Notes under the pieces: model-generated
What the model saw: only the letters and a program-made list of their open reading frames with translations
The model's database searches: none
Told to the model about the DNA's origin: nothing
Translations under genes and position numbers: made by a program
NCBI GenBank assembly: GCA_025506515.1
Contig: JACCIX010000895.1
Coordinates: 137,501 to 201,500, forward strand
Length of the DNA stretch: 64,000 bases
Source: Flaveria trinervia
Lineage: Eukaryota; Streptophyta; Magnoliopsida; Asterales; Asteraceae
Reading direction: 5' to 3'
In this document: piece by piece, positions 37,190 through 47,721 of the stretch
How the letters are laid out: every line of letters begins with the position of its first letter
How positions within the stretch are numbered: the stretch's first letter is position 1

Positions 37190-38584
37190 ATAGTTTGCAA
37201 AGTTAGCATACCATGGTTCGGAAGATATGATAATAATTGCTCATCTGGAAATGTCTCATTAATCTCATGATGTGAATCAGTGGTTTGATGCACCACTCTT
37301 GACAAATGATCTGCGACTACATTTTCGCTTCCCTTCTTATCACGTATCTCCAAGTCAAATTCTTGTAGTAACAAGATCCAACGTATAAGTCGAGGTTTAG
37401 CATCCTTTTTCTCCATTAGATATCTGACTGCACTGTGATCAGAATAAACAATTACTTTGCTTCCCCATATATATGAACGGAATTTATCTAAGGCATATAC
37501 TACTGCAAGCAATTCTTTTTCAGTTGTTGTATAATTTAACTGAGCATTGGCTAATGTTTTACTTGCATAGTATATTGCAACGGGTTTCTTATCCACCCGT
37601 TGACCCAAACAGCCCCAATTGCAAAGTCGCTTGCATCACACATAATTTCAAACGGAAGTGACCAATTCGGTGATTGCAAGATTGGGGCCTCCACTAATTT
37701 CTCTTTTAACGTGTTAAAAGCATGCAAACATTCTTTATCGAACACGAAGGGTACGTCTTTCAAAAGTAAGTTACATAAGGGTTTAGTTATGACACTGAAG
37801 CCCTTAATGAACCGTCTGTAAAACCCTGCGTGTCCTAAGAATGATCGCACACCTTTAACATTAACCGGAGGAGGTAGAGTGGAAATTACCGTGATTTTGG
37901 CCCGATCTACCTCAATTCCCCGATTAGATATGACATGCCCTAGAACTGTTCCCTCTTGAACCATAAAGTGACTTTTCTCCCAACTTAAGACTAAGTTTGT
38001 TTCAACACATCGTTTCAACACTTTGGTCAATTCATGTAGACATTTATCAAAAGTAGAACCAAAAATTGAAAAATCATCCATGAAAATTTCTAGAGACTCC
38101 CCGACCATATCTGAAAAGATACTCATCATACAGCTTTGAAAGGTGGCCGGGGCATTACACAAACCAAATGGCATTCGCCTAAAAGCGAATGTGCCATAAG
38201 GGCAAGTGAATGTCGTCTTTTGTTGGTCCTCAGGATGAATAGCAATTTGATTATATCCCGAATAGCCATCTAGAAAACAATAAAACTTCTGACCTGCCAA
38301 TTTCTCAATGATCTGATCAATGAATGGAAGTGGAAAATGATCCTTAGATGTGGCGGCATTTAGTTTCCTATAATCAATACAAACACGCCACCCGTTACCG
38401 GCCGAGTGGCGATTTGCTCACCTGTATCGCTTTTGACCACTTGAATACCTGCTTTCTTCGGTACCGTTTGAGTTGGACTTACCCATGTGCTGTCAGAGAT
38501 TGGGTAAATTATGCCGGCATCCAACCACTTAAGTACCTCTTTCTTGACCACTTTGAGTATCACGTGACGGTTTAACTTCGGCAT
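37186..38584 (-). CDS. G3 reverse transcriptase and RNase H
   Basis: RT begins before 38360 (LKWLDAGIIYPISDSTWVSP). It continues at 38300-37551 with CFLDGYSGYNQI, FRRMPFGLCNAP and the catalytic EIFMDDFSIF box (the FMDD variant is usual in this group). RNase H (37608-37186) has KELLAVVYALDKF, VYSDHSAVRYL and the terminal VVADHLSR. Frames change near 38350 and near 37600, so the polyprotein is not continuous. Confidence 0.88.
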
Positions 38585-38595
38585 CAGTTATGATC

Positions 38596-39423
38596 TTATG
38601 CATCACGATCGAATGGGCTTATTCCTTTCAAATCAGCAAGTGTCCACCCTATCGCAACTTTGTATGTTTGAAGAACCTGTAACAATGAGGCTTCTTGATC
38701 TTCTTCTAAGTCGGCTGCGATGATTACGGGAAGTTTTAGAGGTAAGGAACCCATCAACACAGCACTTACTTTTTCTGTTAAATCAAGCCTTTTTGGAATT
38801 TTATTATTTTGTTTTTGAGTACACATGTCTTTAAGGTATTTAGCATAAGCCGGCACTTGTTTAATTGCATCAAGTAAGGGAATGTTGATTTTTACTTGTT
38901 TGAAAATTTCCCAAATTTCCTCTTGTTGAGGACCTCGTGTATTTGAAATCTTTGACTTTTCAGGATTTTCTAAAGCTTTTGGATAAGGAATGTTGCGAAC
39001 CTCCATATCCTTATCATTGACCTTAGGTAACTCTTTCTTTAACACGTGTTTTTGTGTATCTTGAAAAGCTACTTTTTTATGTTTCCTAGTTAATTGTATG
39101 TCCGGTTCACACTCGTCATCACTTTTCCCATCCTCACCAAGATCCTCCACCACTCCGTCTTGAAATGGTGGTGGAGATACCACTTTGTTATCATAAACTT
39201 TACTAGAGCGAAGAATACTTACCTGATTGATGTTTGCACTCTTTGTATTTCTTGCACCCGGTGTTTGATGCTGAGGATTGACAGTGGTGTCACTAGGCAA
39301 CGTTCCTGGATTTCTTCTCAATTGTGCCATCTCTTCCACTAGTTGTCCAACTTGTTTTGCTAATGCCTCCACGGTTTTATCTCGTACCTCATTGTCTTTA
39401 TTAATCTCTCGGACAAAGTCCAT
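38596..39423 (-). CDS. G3 gag-pol linker with the protease domain deleted
   Basis: This 275-residue frame holds QVGQLVEEMAQLRR, then INIPLLDAIKQVPAYAKYLK and LMGSLPLKLP typical of the region just before the Athila protease. It then passes directly into VIIAADLEEDQEASLLQVLQ and IGWTLADLKGISP, which in relatives lies after the protease, just before RT. The catalytic Asp segment is absent although the frame stays open across the junction at about 38730-38740. Confidence 0.75.
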   Translation of the reverse strand: MDFVREINKDNEVRDKTVEALAKQVGQLVEEMAQLRRNPGTLPSDTTVNPQHQTPGARNTKSANINQVSILRSSKVYDNKVVSPPPFQDGVVEDLGEDGKSDDECEPDIQLTRKHKKVAFQDTQKHVLKKELPKVNDKDMEVRNIPYPKALENPEKSKISNTRGPQQEEIWEIFKQVKINIPLLDAIKQVPAYAKYLKDMCTQKQNNKIPKRLDLTEKVSAVLMGSLPLKLPVIIAADLEEDQEASLLQVLQTYKVAIGWTLADLKGISPFDRDA

Positions 39424-39809
39424 GACCTCGGATGAGTTGCTTGAGCTTCCTTGATCGCCATTAGGTTGATAATTTCGTTGGTAACCCTGTTGTATCCTCC
39501 TTGGTTGTAATTCTGGTTGTTATACATCGGTTGTCGATTCTGATACGATTGACCTCCTTGATTTGGTACCTGAAAATGAGGATTAGATTGATTAGATGTG
39601 TTACCATACTTAAAATTGGGGTGATTACGCAAACCTGGATGATATGTATTAGAATTCATATCATATTGCTTTCGATCACCATATACTTGATTTACTTCTT
39701 CCTCAGGTCTACCCACTTTCATTGGACAATCCATGATAGCATGGCCAAGATCACCACACCCTTCACACACGGAAAGATTGGTGCGCCTTGAGGTGTCATA
39801 TTCCCCCAT
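39360..39809 (-). CDS. G3 nucleocapsid with one zinc knuckle
   Basis: CEGCGDLGHAIMDC fits CX2CX4HX4C. It is followed by an Asn/Gln-rich stretch (YNNQNYNQGGYNR), as in Athila gag. It overlaps both neighbouring frames, indicating frameshifts rather than separate genes. Confidence 0.8.
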   Translation of the reverse strand: MGEYDTSRRTNLSVCEGCGDLGHAIMDCPMKVGRPEEEVNQVYGDRKQYDMNSNTYHPGLRNHPNFKYGNTSNQSNPHFQVPNQGGQSYQNRQPMYNNQNYNQGGYNRVTNEIINLMAIKEAQATHPRSWTLSERLIKTMRYEIKPWRH

Positions 39810-41329
39810 TGAGGTTGAAACTCGCCAACTGACGTTCTAACATTTGATTTGCTCTCTCCAATTGTTCTAATCTTTCATTGGCATTAGTAGTGGTTGCAGA
39901 TCTAACAATGGCGTGTTTCTTCTTCCTATTAGATTGAGCTTGCCTTTTTGAGTTCACCGCCATTTTCTCTAAGAATTCCCAATCCACCTCCACATGATTG
40001 GAAAGGAATGTTCCACTCGTAGTAGAGTTCACATCCCGATGTCATCAGTGGATAATCCATCATAAAATGCATTGATCAACTCCCATTGCGGAATACCATG
40101 ATGAGGGCAATTCCTTAGCAATTGTTTAAACCGCTTCCACGCTTCATAGAAAAGTTCACCTGGTTGTTGTTGAAAGTTCCGAATGTTAGCCCTTGCATCA
40201 CTTGTTCGTTGAGGTGTGTAATACTCTTCTAGGAATTGTTGTTGCATATCCTCCCATGTAAAAATGCTTGCAGATGGCAATGATAGAAACCATTGTTTCG
40301 CAGCGTCCTTCAAGGTGAATTGAAATAACACGAGCTTAACTTGATCCGGTGTAAACCCTTGTCCTCCAATTGTGCCACACACCGCTTCAAATTCAAAAAT
40401 GTGGAGGTACGGTTCCTCGGTTCCTTTACCATAGAAAGATGGCAACATATTCAATCCTTGTGGCCTCACTTCGAAAGATCGACCATGTGCAATAGGGCTT
40501 ACTATTGGAGATGAGTTGACTGCAATTTGAGGTCTAAAATGGCTCTCAACTCCACGAATCGGAGCACGATGATGGACTTGCGGGAGACCATCATGATGTT
40601 GAGGAAAACCCGGTTGAGGATGTTGATTCATTGGTTGCCTCATGGCTCTTGGTGGACCTTGATTAGCCATTTGGAAGACTGGATTAAAATGATGATTGTA
40701 GCCTCCTAGATGCTGATAACCATAGTTGAAACCAAATTCATCTTCATCTCCCACTCCATATCCAGCATTTGAATTCCCATGCTCCATTCCATCATCCCAA
40801 TTTGATACCCGATCCCTTATATCTTCATCACATTAACACCATCATTCCGGCTCGAGTTGGATTGATTAAACTGAACTGAGTGATTTCGTGGAGCCTCATA
40901 GTTAACATTTCTAACCAGTTCTTGTTGAATAGGTGGATTAGGTTGTGGGTATACACGAGTAGTGTCACCCGTTTGGAATTGTGGTGGTGGGTATAGGGTT
41001 TCCTTGAACTGGGTTAAATGGTGGAATTTGTTGCTGAGGTGGTGGAGCATTATGTGGTGGGAACAATGGAGGTGGAATATCACCTAGAGGTTGCTCCCTT
41101 TGTGGAGGAGGTTGAGTAGACGGACCACTTTGATTTCCCGAGTTATTCATGTTGTTGAATGGATTACTTTCCGGTGTTTTGAAAGCCTTCGTAAGATTTC
41201 ACTAGCCTTAGCTGTTGAGGTTCCTTCTTTAGACCACACACTTTGTGGAATAGGAGCTGATGAGGGATTTGCCTTGTGAAAAACTCGGTTGTCTCTTGCT
41301 GTTTTCTCAATCTCAGGATCAAAGAGCAA
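39796..41329 (-). CDS. gag: G3 gag
   Basis: The N-terminal piece (41329-41147) has LFDPEIEKTARDNR, typical for Athila gag starts. A Pro/Gln/Asn-rich middle follows (41150-40817 and 40787-40560). The capsid domain in 40787-40029 includes LVLFQFTLKDAAKQWFLSLP, TWEDMQQQFLEEYY and AWKRFKQLLRNCPHHG. A C-terminal piece with LEQLERANQMLERQL (40032-39796) looks like a coiled coil. At least three frame changes separate the pieces. Confidence 0.82.
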
Positions 41330-41507
41330 TAGGGAGTCCTTCCGGAATGCCTCGTATGCATAAGAATCTCAACTATCTGCACTCAATAAACAAATACCCG
41401 TGTAATTCTGAACGACAAAAATAACAAATAACTAAAACAAGAAACAAATATATATATATATATATATTTTTTAAGAAACAAATAACTATTACTAACACTA
41501 AGCGCAA

Positions 41508-41529
41508 CGAATCCCCGGCAACGGCGCCA
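41508..41529 (-). promoter_or_regulatory. G3 primer-binding site (tRNA-Asp type)
   Basis: On the minus strand TGGCGCCGTTGCCGGGGA lies three bases after the 5' LTR. This is the primer site typical of Athila-like elements, complementary to tRNA-Asp. Confidence 0.88.
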
Positions 41530-41532
41530 TTT

Positions 41533-42696
41533 TGATCGTTGTCGTGTGGTCGGTCAAAAATATATATTAAAGAGTACCTAATCACCCTTAATAGTAAAGG
41601 GTAAGCAGGGTGTCGAATCCACAGGGAATCACAGGGAAGTGCTAGCAACGATTAATTTAAAACTATTAAACATTAAAAAGAAAATTGCTTGATTAATTGA
41701 ATTGAGAAAGAATCAAATTAACAAAATAAAAGTTTAAGTTTTGAACAATCTTGGAGAAAAAGCAACCCACTTCAGGATTCATTTGGCAAAGTTACAATTT
41801 TTCTCGAATGAAACCTAGTGAGAAATCATTAATGGTGACGTGTACATGATATGATTTAAGTGATAATCAGGGACTAAAGTTTAAAGGACCTTATTCACAC
41901 AATTACCAATTTGAATAATGAAACCCTAATTTTAATACTCAATCACACAATGATTAAAGACAACCAAAGTCATAGAATATCAACATTAGACCTAAACATA
42001 ATCAAACCGTTTAAATAATCAAAATCATAAATTGAATCCAAAAACTTAAATGGTTCAAGATCCAATCTCAAATCTAGGTTACAACTAAGAAAAATAGAAA
42101 CTTGCACAACCCGTCCCCCGAAGTGAATCACAATGGATTTAGCCTTGCATCTTCATCGATTCTTCAACAAAAACGTAATTGATCATGTAATTCGGATGAA
42201 ATCGACGTTCTTGATGTTAGAAGAGCTTGAGAAGGATCCCAGATTGCCAAATTCGTCCAAGATTGCTGTGTGTAAAAGTCCTTTTCGAATTAGGGTTTTT
42301 TTCCTTTTAAATCCCTTCAAAATAGGCTCAATTTCAACAAAAACCCAGACCCCGGTGTCGGTGGCGCCTATGGGGCGTCAGTGGCGCCACCTTCCTGTGC
42401 AATCTTGATTTTCATGTGTAGTTTTTCGAGACCTTTCCGTTGATAAGTTATGGGTCCCGTAACTCAATTCCTAGCTCAAGTTATGCTCGTTTTTAAATAC
42501 CGTTGCCGTACAACTTCGGTTTATCATATCTGGACTTCTCGAGTTCCAATTATTTTCCTTTTTCTTCCATTTCTTCGTATTCTTCACGTTTAACCTACAA
42601 ACACAAAATATTCGCAAAGTAACTCTATTTCTCATAAATTTATACATAAAGCCCGGAAATAAAGTCGTTAAATGTTAAACTTTCACCACCCGATCA
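41533..42696 (-). repeat. 5' LTR of G3
   Basis: Counterpart of 31175-32335; same TGATCG/GATCA ends, with the same spurious ORF. A short (TA)n tract just outside (41450-41466) belongs to the leader. Confidence 0.93.
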
Positions 42697-43796
42697 TGGA
42701 TTGGTTGGCGGACTCCAAGGCAAACATTGTGTGTTGTAAGAAAATGATTCGGTTGACAGCGCCTAACGGGAGTTTGGTAACGGTTTACGGGGATCGAGTC
42801 ACGACGATTCCAAAGGTGATTTCGATGGCGGTGGCGGGAAAGTGTATGAGGCGTGGATGTAGTGCCTACTTGGCCTACGTAAAGGATGTGGATACGCCAA
42901 CACCACAACTATCCGATGTACCCATTGTGTGTGACTTTCCAGATGTATTCCCAGAAGACTTATCAGGAGTGCCACCTGACCGTGAGATTGAGTTCCAGAT
43001 TGACTTGATACCAGGTGCCTAACCCGTTGCCAAGGCACCGTATCGATTGGCTCCGACAGAGATGAAAGAGTTGATGGAGCAGTTGCCAGAACTGCTTGAC
43101 AAGGGGTTCATTAGACCGAGTATCTCTCCTTGGGGTGCTCCGCTCCTGTTTGTGAAGAAGAAAGACGGTAGTATGAGGATGTGTATTGACTACCGTGAAC
43201 TGAATAAATTGACAGTGAAAAACCGCTACCCCTTACCGAGAATAGATGATTTTTTCGATTAGCTTCAGGGTGCCAGTTTGTTTTCAAGGATAGATCTTCG
43301 ATCTGGCTATCATCAATTGAAGGTGAAGGAACAAGATATCCCTAAAACAGCTTTCCGCACGCGCTATGGTCATTACGAGTTTCTTGTCATGTCTTTTGGT
43401 TTGACCAACGCGCCAGCTGCTTTTATGGATTTGATGAACCATGTGTGTCGGCCGATGCTGGATAAATCAGTGATTGTGTTTATTGATGATATCTTGATTT
43501 ATTCTAGGAGTGAGATTGAGCATGCCGGTCACATTCGGGAGATTCTGGAGACGCTGAGGAGGGAGAAGTTGTATGCTAAATTCTCCAAGTGCGCGTTCTG
43601 GTTGCGCGAAGTTCAGTTCTTGGGACATGTGGTGAATCCCGACGGGATTACCGTGGACCCGGCGAAAGTGGAGGTGGTTATGCAATGGAAGTCACCAAAA
43701 ACACCATCCGAGATTCATAGTTTCTTGGGCTTGGCAGGCTACTATAGAAGATATATCCAAGACTTCTCTAAGATTGCTTCTCCACTAACCAGTTAA
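42697..43796 (+). CDS. G1 protease end and reverse transcriptase (two stops)
   Basis: Continues the interrupted protease with MDWLADSKANIV, then the linker VCDFPDVFPEDLSGVPP and RT: PYRLAPTEMKEL, FVKKKDGSMRMCIDYRELN, SRIDLRSGYHQL, MSFGLTNAPAAFMDLMN and the catalytic VFIDDILIYS, ending FLGLAGYYRRYIQDFSK. TAA at 43020-43022 and TAG at 43260-43262 each replace what is normally a Gln codon, and a frameshift occurs at about 43795. Synthesises element cDNA in intact relatives. Confidence 0.9.
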
Positions 43797-43807
43797 CCCG
43801 AAAGGAT

Positions 43808-44185
43808 ATGAAGTTCGTATGGGGTCAAGCTCAAGAGAAGGCATTCGAGGAATTGAAGACGAGATTGACTCAAGCTCCTGTTCTGTCACTACCCGATGGA
43901 AGTGAAGATCTAGTGGTCTATTCTGATGCTTCCTACTCAGGGTTGGGGTGTGTGTTAATGCAGAGAGGAAAGGTTATAGCCTATGCGTCCCGACAGTTGA
44001 AGGTTCATGAGGTCAACTACCCTACTCATGACTTGGAGCTAGCAGGCGTGGTCTTTGCACTAAAGATTTGGAGGCACTATCTTTACGGTACGAAGTGCAC
44101 CATCTTCACTGACCACAAGAGCTTGAAGTACTTCTTCGAGCAGAAGGATCTGAACATGACGCAGAGATGGTGGTTGAACTTATAA
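43808..44185 (+). CDS. G1 RNase H domain
   Basis: VVYSDASYSGLGCVLMQ, AYASRQLKVHEVNY, ELAGVVFALKIWRHYLYG and IFTDHKSLKYFF identify RNase H. The frame is lost at about 44180 within the segment that should lead to the HPGKA / VADAL end, which is found in two other frames at 44210-44250. Confidence 0.9.
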   Translation: MKFVWGQAQEKAFEELKTRLTQAPVLSLPDGSEDLVVYSDASYSGLGCVLMQRGKVIAYASRQLKVHEVNYPTHDLELAGVVFALKIWRHYLYGTKCTIFTDHKSLKYFFEQKDLNMTQRWWLNL

Positions 44186-44191
44186 AGGATT

Positions 44192-45739
44192 ATGATTATG
44201 AGATCCACTACCATCCGGGCAAGGCCAGTGGTGGCTGATGCCCTTTGCCGGAAAGCGAGGCCCGAGCCGATTCGGGTGAAGGCATGTCAACTGATCATGA
44301 CCTCTGATATAATGAAGCAAGTCAAAGAGTTTCAAGACGAGGCACTAAAGGAAGATCATCTTAACTCTGAAATAATGAGAGGTCTGGTTGGGGAATTGGG
44401 TGAAAACACACTCGGTGTTAGAACCCGATTCAGTCGTGTGTGGATTCCTCATTTTGGGGATCTACGGGTGAAGATAATGGATGAAGCTCACAAGACTCGA
44501 TACTCCATTCATCCCGGTGCCACAAAAATGTACCATGACATGAAGAAAGATTATTGGTGGCCGGGTATAAAGCGTGACGTGGTGGAGTATGTGAGTAAGT
44601 GCCTTACTTGCTTACAAGTGAAGGCAGAGCATCAAAAGCCGTATGGGAAGATCAAACCTTTGGATATACCGGAATGGAAGTGGGAGCACATCACCATGGA
44701 CTTCATTACAAAGCTGCCGCGCACTCCGAAGGGGTATGATGCCATATGGGTGATAGTTGATCGTCTGACGAAGAGTGCTCACTTTCTACCAATCTGCGAG
44801 ACGTATTCATCTGAGAGGTTGGCTGGTCTGTTCATCAAGGAAATTGTAACTCGTCATGGTGTGCCGGTATCTATTGTGTCGGATTGCGACACTCTGTTTA
44901 CATCTAAATTTTGGAAGAAATTCCACGACACTATGGGGACGAGGTTACATATTAGCACGGCTTATCATCCCCAGACTGATGGTCAGTCAGAAAGGACAAT
45001 TCAGACACTGGAAGACATGCTTCGGGCATGTGTCATTGATTTTGGTGGAAGTTGGGATGACCACCTACCGTTAGCTGAATTCTCCTACAATTACAGCTAT
45101 CATGCCAGCATTGATATGCCACCATATGAGATGTTATGCAGTAGGAGATGCAGAACACCCGTTTGTTGGGGTGATATTGGTCAGAAGGAATTGGGGAGCG
45201 TCGAGGTAGTCGAGGCTACGACTGAGAAGATTGAGAAGATTAAAGCCTTTATGAAGGCAGCCAAAGATAGACAGAAGTCGTATGCTGATAAAAGACGCAG
45301 GCCGATTGAGTTCCAGGTGGGTGACCGGGTTATGTTGAAGGTCTCACCTTGGAAGGGTATCATCCGATTCAGGAAACGAGGTAAGTTGAGCCCAAGGTAT
45401 ATAGGCCCTTTCCGAATCATCGCTCGAGTAGGAGAGGTGGCCTATAGACTGGAGTTGCTGGATGAGTTAAGTGGAATTCACCCGACATTCCATGTATCAC
45501 ATCTAAGGAAGTGCTTAGCTGATGAAGACATGATTGTTCCACTGGAAGATATCGAAGTAGACGAAAGGCTCAATTACGTGGAGCAACTACTGGCGATCAT
45601 CGATAGAAAAGAGAAGAGACTGAGAAATAAAGTGGTTCCTCTTGTGCGCATACAGTGGAAGCACAGGAAGGGATCCGAGTCAACGTGGGAGACTGAGGAG
45701 GAAATGAGACAACACTATCCACGTTTATTCGAAGAATAA
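44192..45739 (+). CDS. G1 integrase with chromodomain-like C-terminus
   Basis: A 515-residue open frame with the HHCC zinc site (HPGATKMYHD ... CLTCLQVK), catalytic Asp in TMDFITKLP, second Asp in VSDCDTLFTS (Cys where relatives have Arg) and Glu in SERTIQTLEDML. The GPFRII-type C-terminal domain is followed by a chromodomain-like end (VPLVRIQWKHRKGSESTWE). Chromodomains in this group are thought to direct insertion to particular chromatin. The first ~20 residues are out of frame and belong to RNase H sequence. Confidence 0.92.
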   Translation: MIMRSTTIRARPVVADALCRKARPEPIRVKACQLIMTSDIMKQVKEFQDEALKEDHLNSEIMRGLVGELGENTLGVRTRFSRVWIPHFGDLRVKIMDEAHKTRYSIHPGATKMYHDMKKDYWWPGIKRDVVEYVSKCLTCLQVKAEHQKPYGKIKPLDIPEWKWEHITMDFITKLPRTPKGYDAIWVIVDRLTKSAHFLPICETYSSERLAGLFIKEIVTRHGVPVSIVSDCDTLFTSKFWKKFHDTMGTRLHISTAYHPQTDGQSERTIQTLEDMLRACVIDFGGSWDDHLPLAEFSYNYSYHASIDMPPYEMLCSRRCRTPVCWGDIGQKELGSVEVVEATTEKIEKIKAFMKAAKDRQKSYADKRRRPIEFQVGDRVMLKVSPWKGIIRFRKRGKLSPRYIGPFRIIARVGEVAYRLELLDELSGIHPTFHVSHLRKCLADEDMIVPLEDIEVDERLNYVEQLLAIIDRKEKRLRNKVVPLVRIQWKHRKGSESTWETEEEMRQHYPRLFEE

Positions 45740-45763
45740 CAGATTTCGGGGACGAAACCTATT

Positions 45764-46285
45764 TAAGGGGGGTGGACATTATTTTAAAGCCGACAAAGGA
45801 AGAAAATAAATAAAGTCCAAAGTCGAGGGACCAAACTCGCCAACGAAAGAAAGTCGGGTGAGTGGGAGTATATAAGGGAGAGGGCAGCCCTTACCCTCTC
45901 CCCACACACTCACAAATCAGCCAAAGAAAAGAGGAGAAGAGAGAAAGGAAGAAAATAGGAAAAGTGTTGGTTTGGGTTGGTTCGAGTAGCCAAAATCGTC
46001 GTGTAGCAAGCCAAATTGAAGCCCTTGTCGTTGTGCTCGTTTGTGTGAGTTCTAGGACCCCTCTTTACTTGTTTTCAAACGATTTTGGGGCTGGAAAAAA
46101 TCTGAAATTGGGTTTTTGAGTGTGTGAATGTTTGACCCTTTGTGTATGTGTATGTGTATGTGTATGTGTGTGTATGATGTGTTTGAGTCTTGATTGTGAG
46201 CTTGCGTGTGCTTGAATGGTGTTGTGGTATGTATTCCTAAGGTTTAGGATGGTCGATTTGGGGTTAAATGGGTTTAGAAGAGTTT
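45764..46285 (+). repeat. G1 polypurine tract and partial 3' LTR
   Basis: AAGGGGGGTGGAC is the polypurine tract. The next bases (from about 45777) match the 5' LTR only from position 27319 onward, so the first ~1.08 kb, including the TGTAA end, has been lost. The LTR breaks off at 46285 where the G2 LTR begins; the following homologous sequence (27828 onward in the 5' LTR) is not found inside the window. Confidence 0.85.
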
Positions 46286-47721
46286 TGTCACACCCCAAAA
46301 TCCACTTGCGGAGTTTTACCGCGAGGCGTGTGAACAACCAGGATCACAGTCATAGTTACTCAGAACGACTCTATATGCCATAATTTAAATGAAATCAACC
46401 CAAGTAAATAAATTTAATAGTGCGGAAGCGTTTAGAAAACAACCCAAAGTAATAAAAGTATAATTGTGCAAACACACGTGCCAATCCAAAGAGAAATCAT
46501 TAATTATAAAATAATAAAATCGTCTTGAAACCGTGTCATAGAATGCAGTGGACCATGCAGTGCTTCTATGGCAAGCAAGCTAATGACCTGAGAATAGCAT
46601 ACTAAAAATTTCAACACGATGGTTGGTGAGTTCAAGAGATATTCAAATATAAACAGTTTAATAATAGAGATGTACAAGTAGCGTATTGTAACAGATAGCT
46701 AGTCCATTAACAATAAATATTATTCATAGTGATTTCGCAATTGAAGCTGACTGTGTTACGTTGTTGCCTCCTGCCACGACTTAACAGGTCGTGACAATGT
46801 TCATTAGGACAACTTGCACCCGTTGACCTCGAGTCACACAGGTGGGCTCGTCAGACCCAGTAGTACTACCCAATTTCCTGCTAATCAATATTAACATTCG
46901 AAAGTGTGAGGACTTTTCCATGATATCAACACTATATAAATTGTACACAACTTAAATACATAAAGCGTTCGTGATTTACCAGTATGCTATCTCCCCCAAG
47001 AGAGTAAATAAATGGGGATGAACTCACCTGCTATGCGTTTAGATACACAGAGTTTGACTTGTCAAACAGAATAGACAGACAACCTTCAGAGGTTACCTAG
47101 ATCATATAAGTGCATGAGTACGTGAAATCAAAACATGTGAAACCCTAAGTACACTACAACCAAGGACTCAAGATTTCAAACAAAAAGACATTTTGACCTA
47201 GTTGACCCGTTTGACCCTTGGTGACTTTATGTGTTGTAAACCATTCAAGTAATCATACCATATGTCATGCTTTGTTACATTCATATATCAATGTATGCTA
47301 TATCATCCAGTGTAACACTTAGATCATCATACAACCAAGTATCATACAATCATGCGATCTAGAACATTAACATATCCACTAGTTATACCAACTAACATGT
47401 CACATAAAGACAAAAACCACTCACCACATGCATGTGAAGCCACTCACGACTCACATCCTAAACCCTGCCAATCCTACTAAGTAGGGCCTCAGATTCGCAC
47501 GCGGTATGATGATCATAACCATATTCATTAACCATACCATGCTTCACAAACATCACACAACAATTTCCAGTCCCAAACATGATGTCCTAACTACAATCAA
47601 CACCAACATCTACATGACCATCCAAGTCCAACATCATCCATGATTATCCAAAACATCCCATACAACTAATCAACAGTTTCATCACCTAGAATTCATCCAT
47701 GATCATACTAACATGCTCCTA
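46286..47721 (-). repeat. 3' LTR of G2, left part (interrupted by C1)
   Basis: Begins TGTCACACCCC on plus, that is, ends GGGGTGTGACA on the element strand. Collinear with 1 to about 905 from 46858 on. The LTR resumes at 60170 after the Copia insertion. AGTTT (46281-46285) would be the target duplication of G2; its other copy lies outside the window. Confidence 0.88.

Larger units (their letters stand above)
31175..42696 (-). mobile_element. Athila-like Gypsy element G3, complete, 11.5 kb
   Basis: Flanked by the 5-bp duplication TGGAT (31170-31174 and 42697-42701) and bounded by near-identical LTRs of about 1.16 kb beginning TGATCG and ending GATCA. On the minus strand the order is 5' LTR, tRNA-Asp-type primer site, gag, zinc knuckle, gag-pol linker, RT, RNase H, integrase, extra ORF, purine tract, 3' LTR. 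The primer site, the PPT (AAGTGTGGGGA) and the post-pol ORF place it in the Athila group. The protease domain is missing and several frames are shifted. Confidence 0.93.
26240..46285 (+). mobile_element. Gypsy chromovirus G1 (Tekay/Del-like), split by an Athila insertion
   Basis: Starts TGTAACATCC at 26240 with a complete 5' LTR ending TTACA at 29263, then an iMet primer-binding site, gag, protease, RT, RNase H, integrase with a chromodomain-like tail, a purine tract at 45764-45774 and a partial 3' LTR. G3 interrupts it at 31175-42696. The 3' LTR lacks its first ~1.08 kb and is cut at 46286 by the insertion of G2. Several nonsense codons and frameshifts show it is not coding-competent as sequenced. 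Confidence 0.88.
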
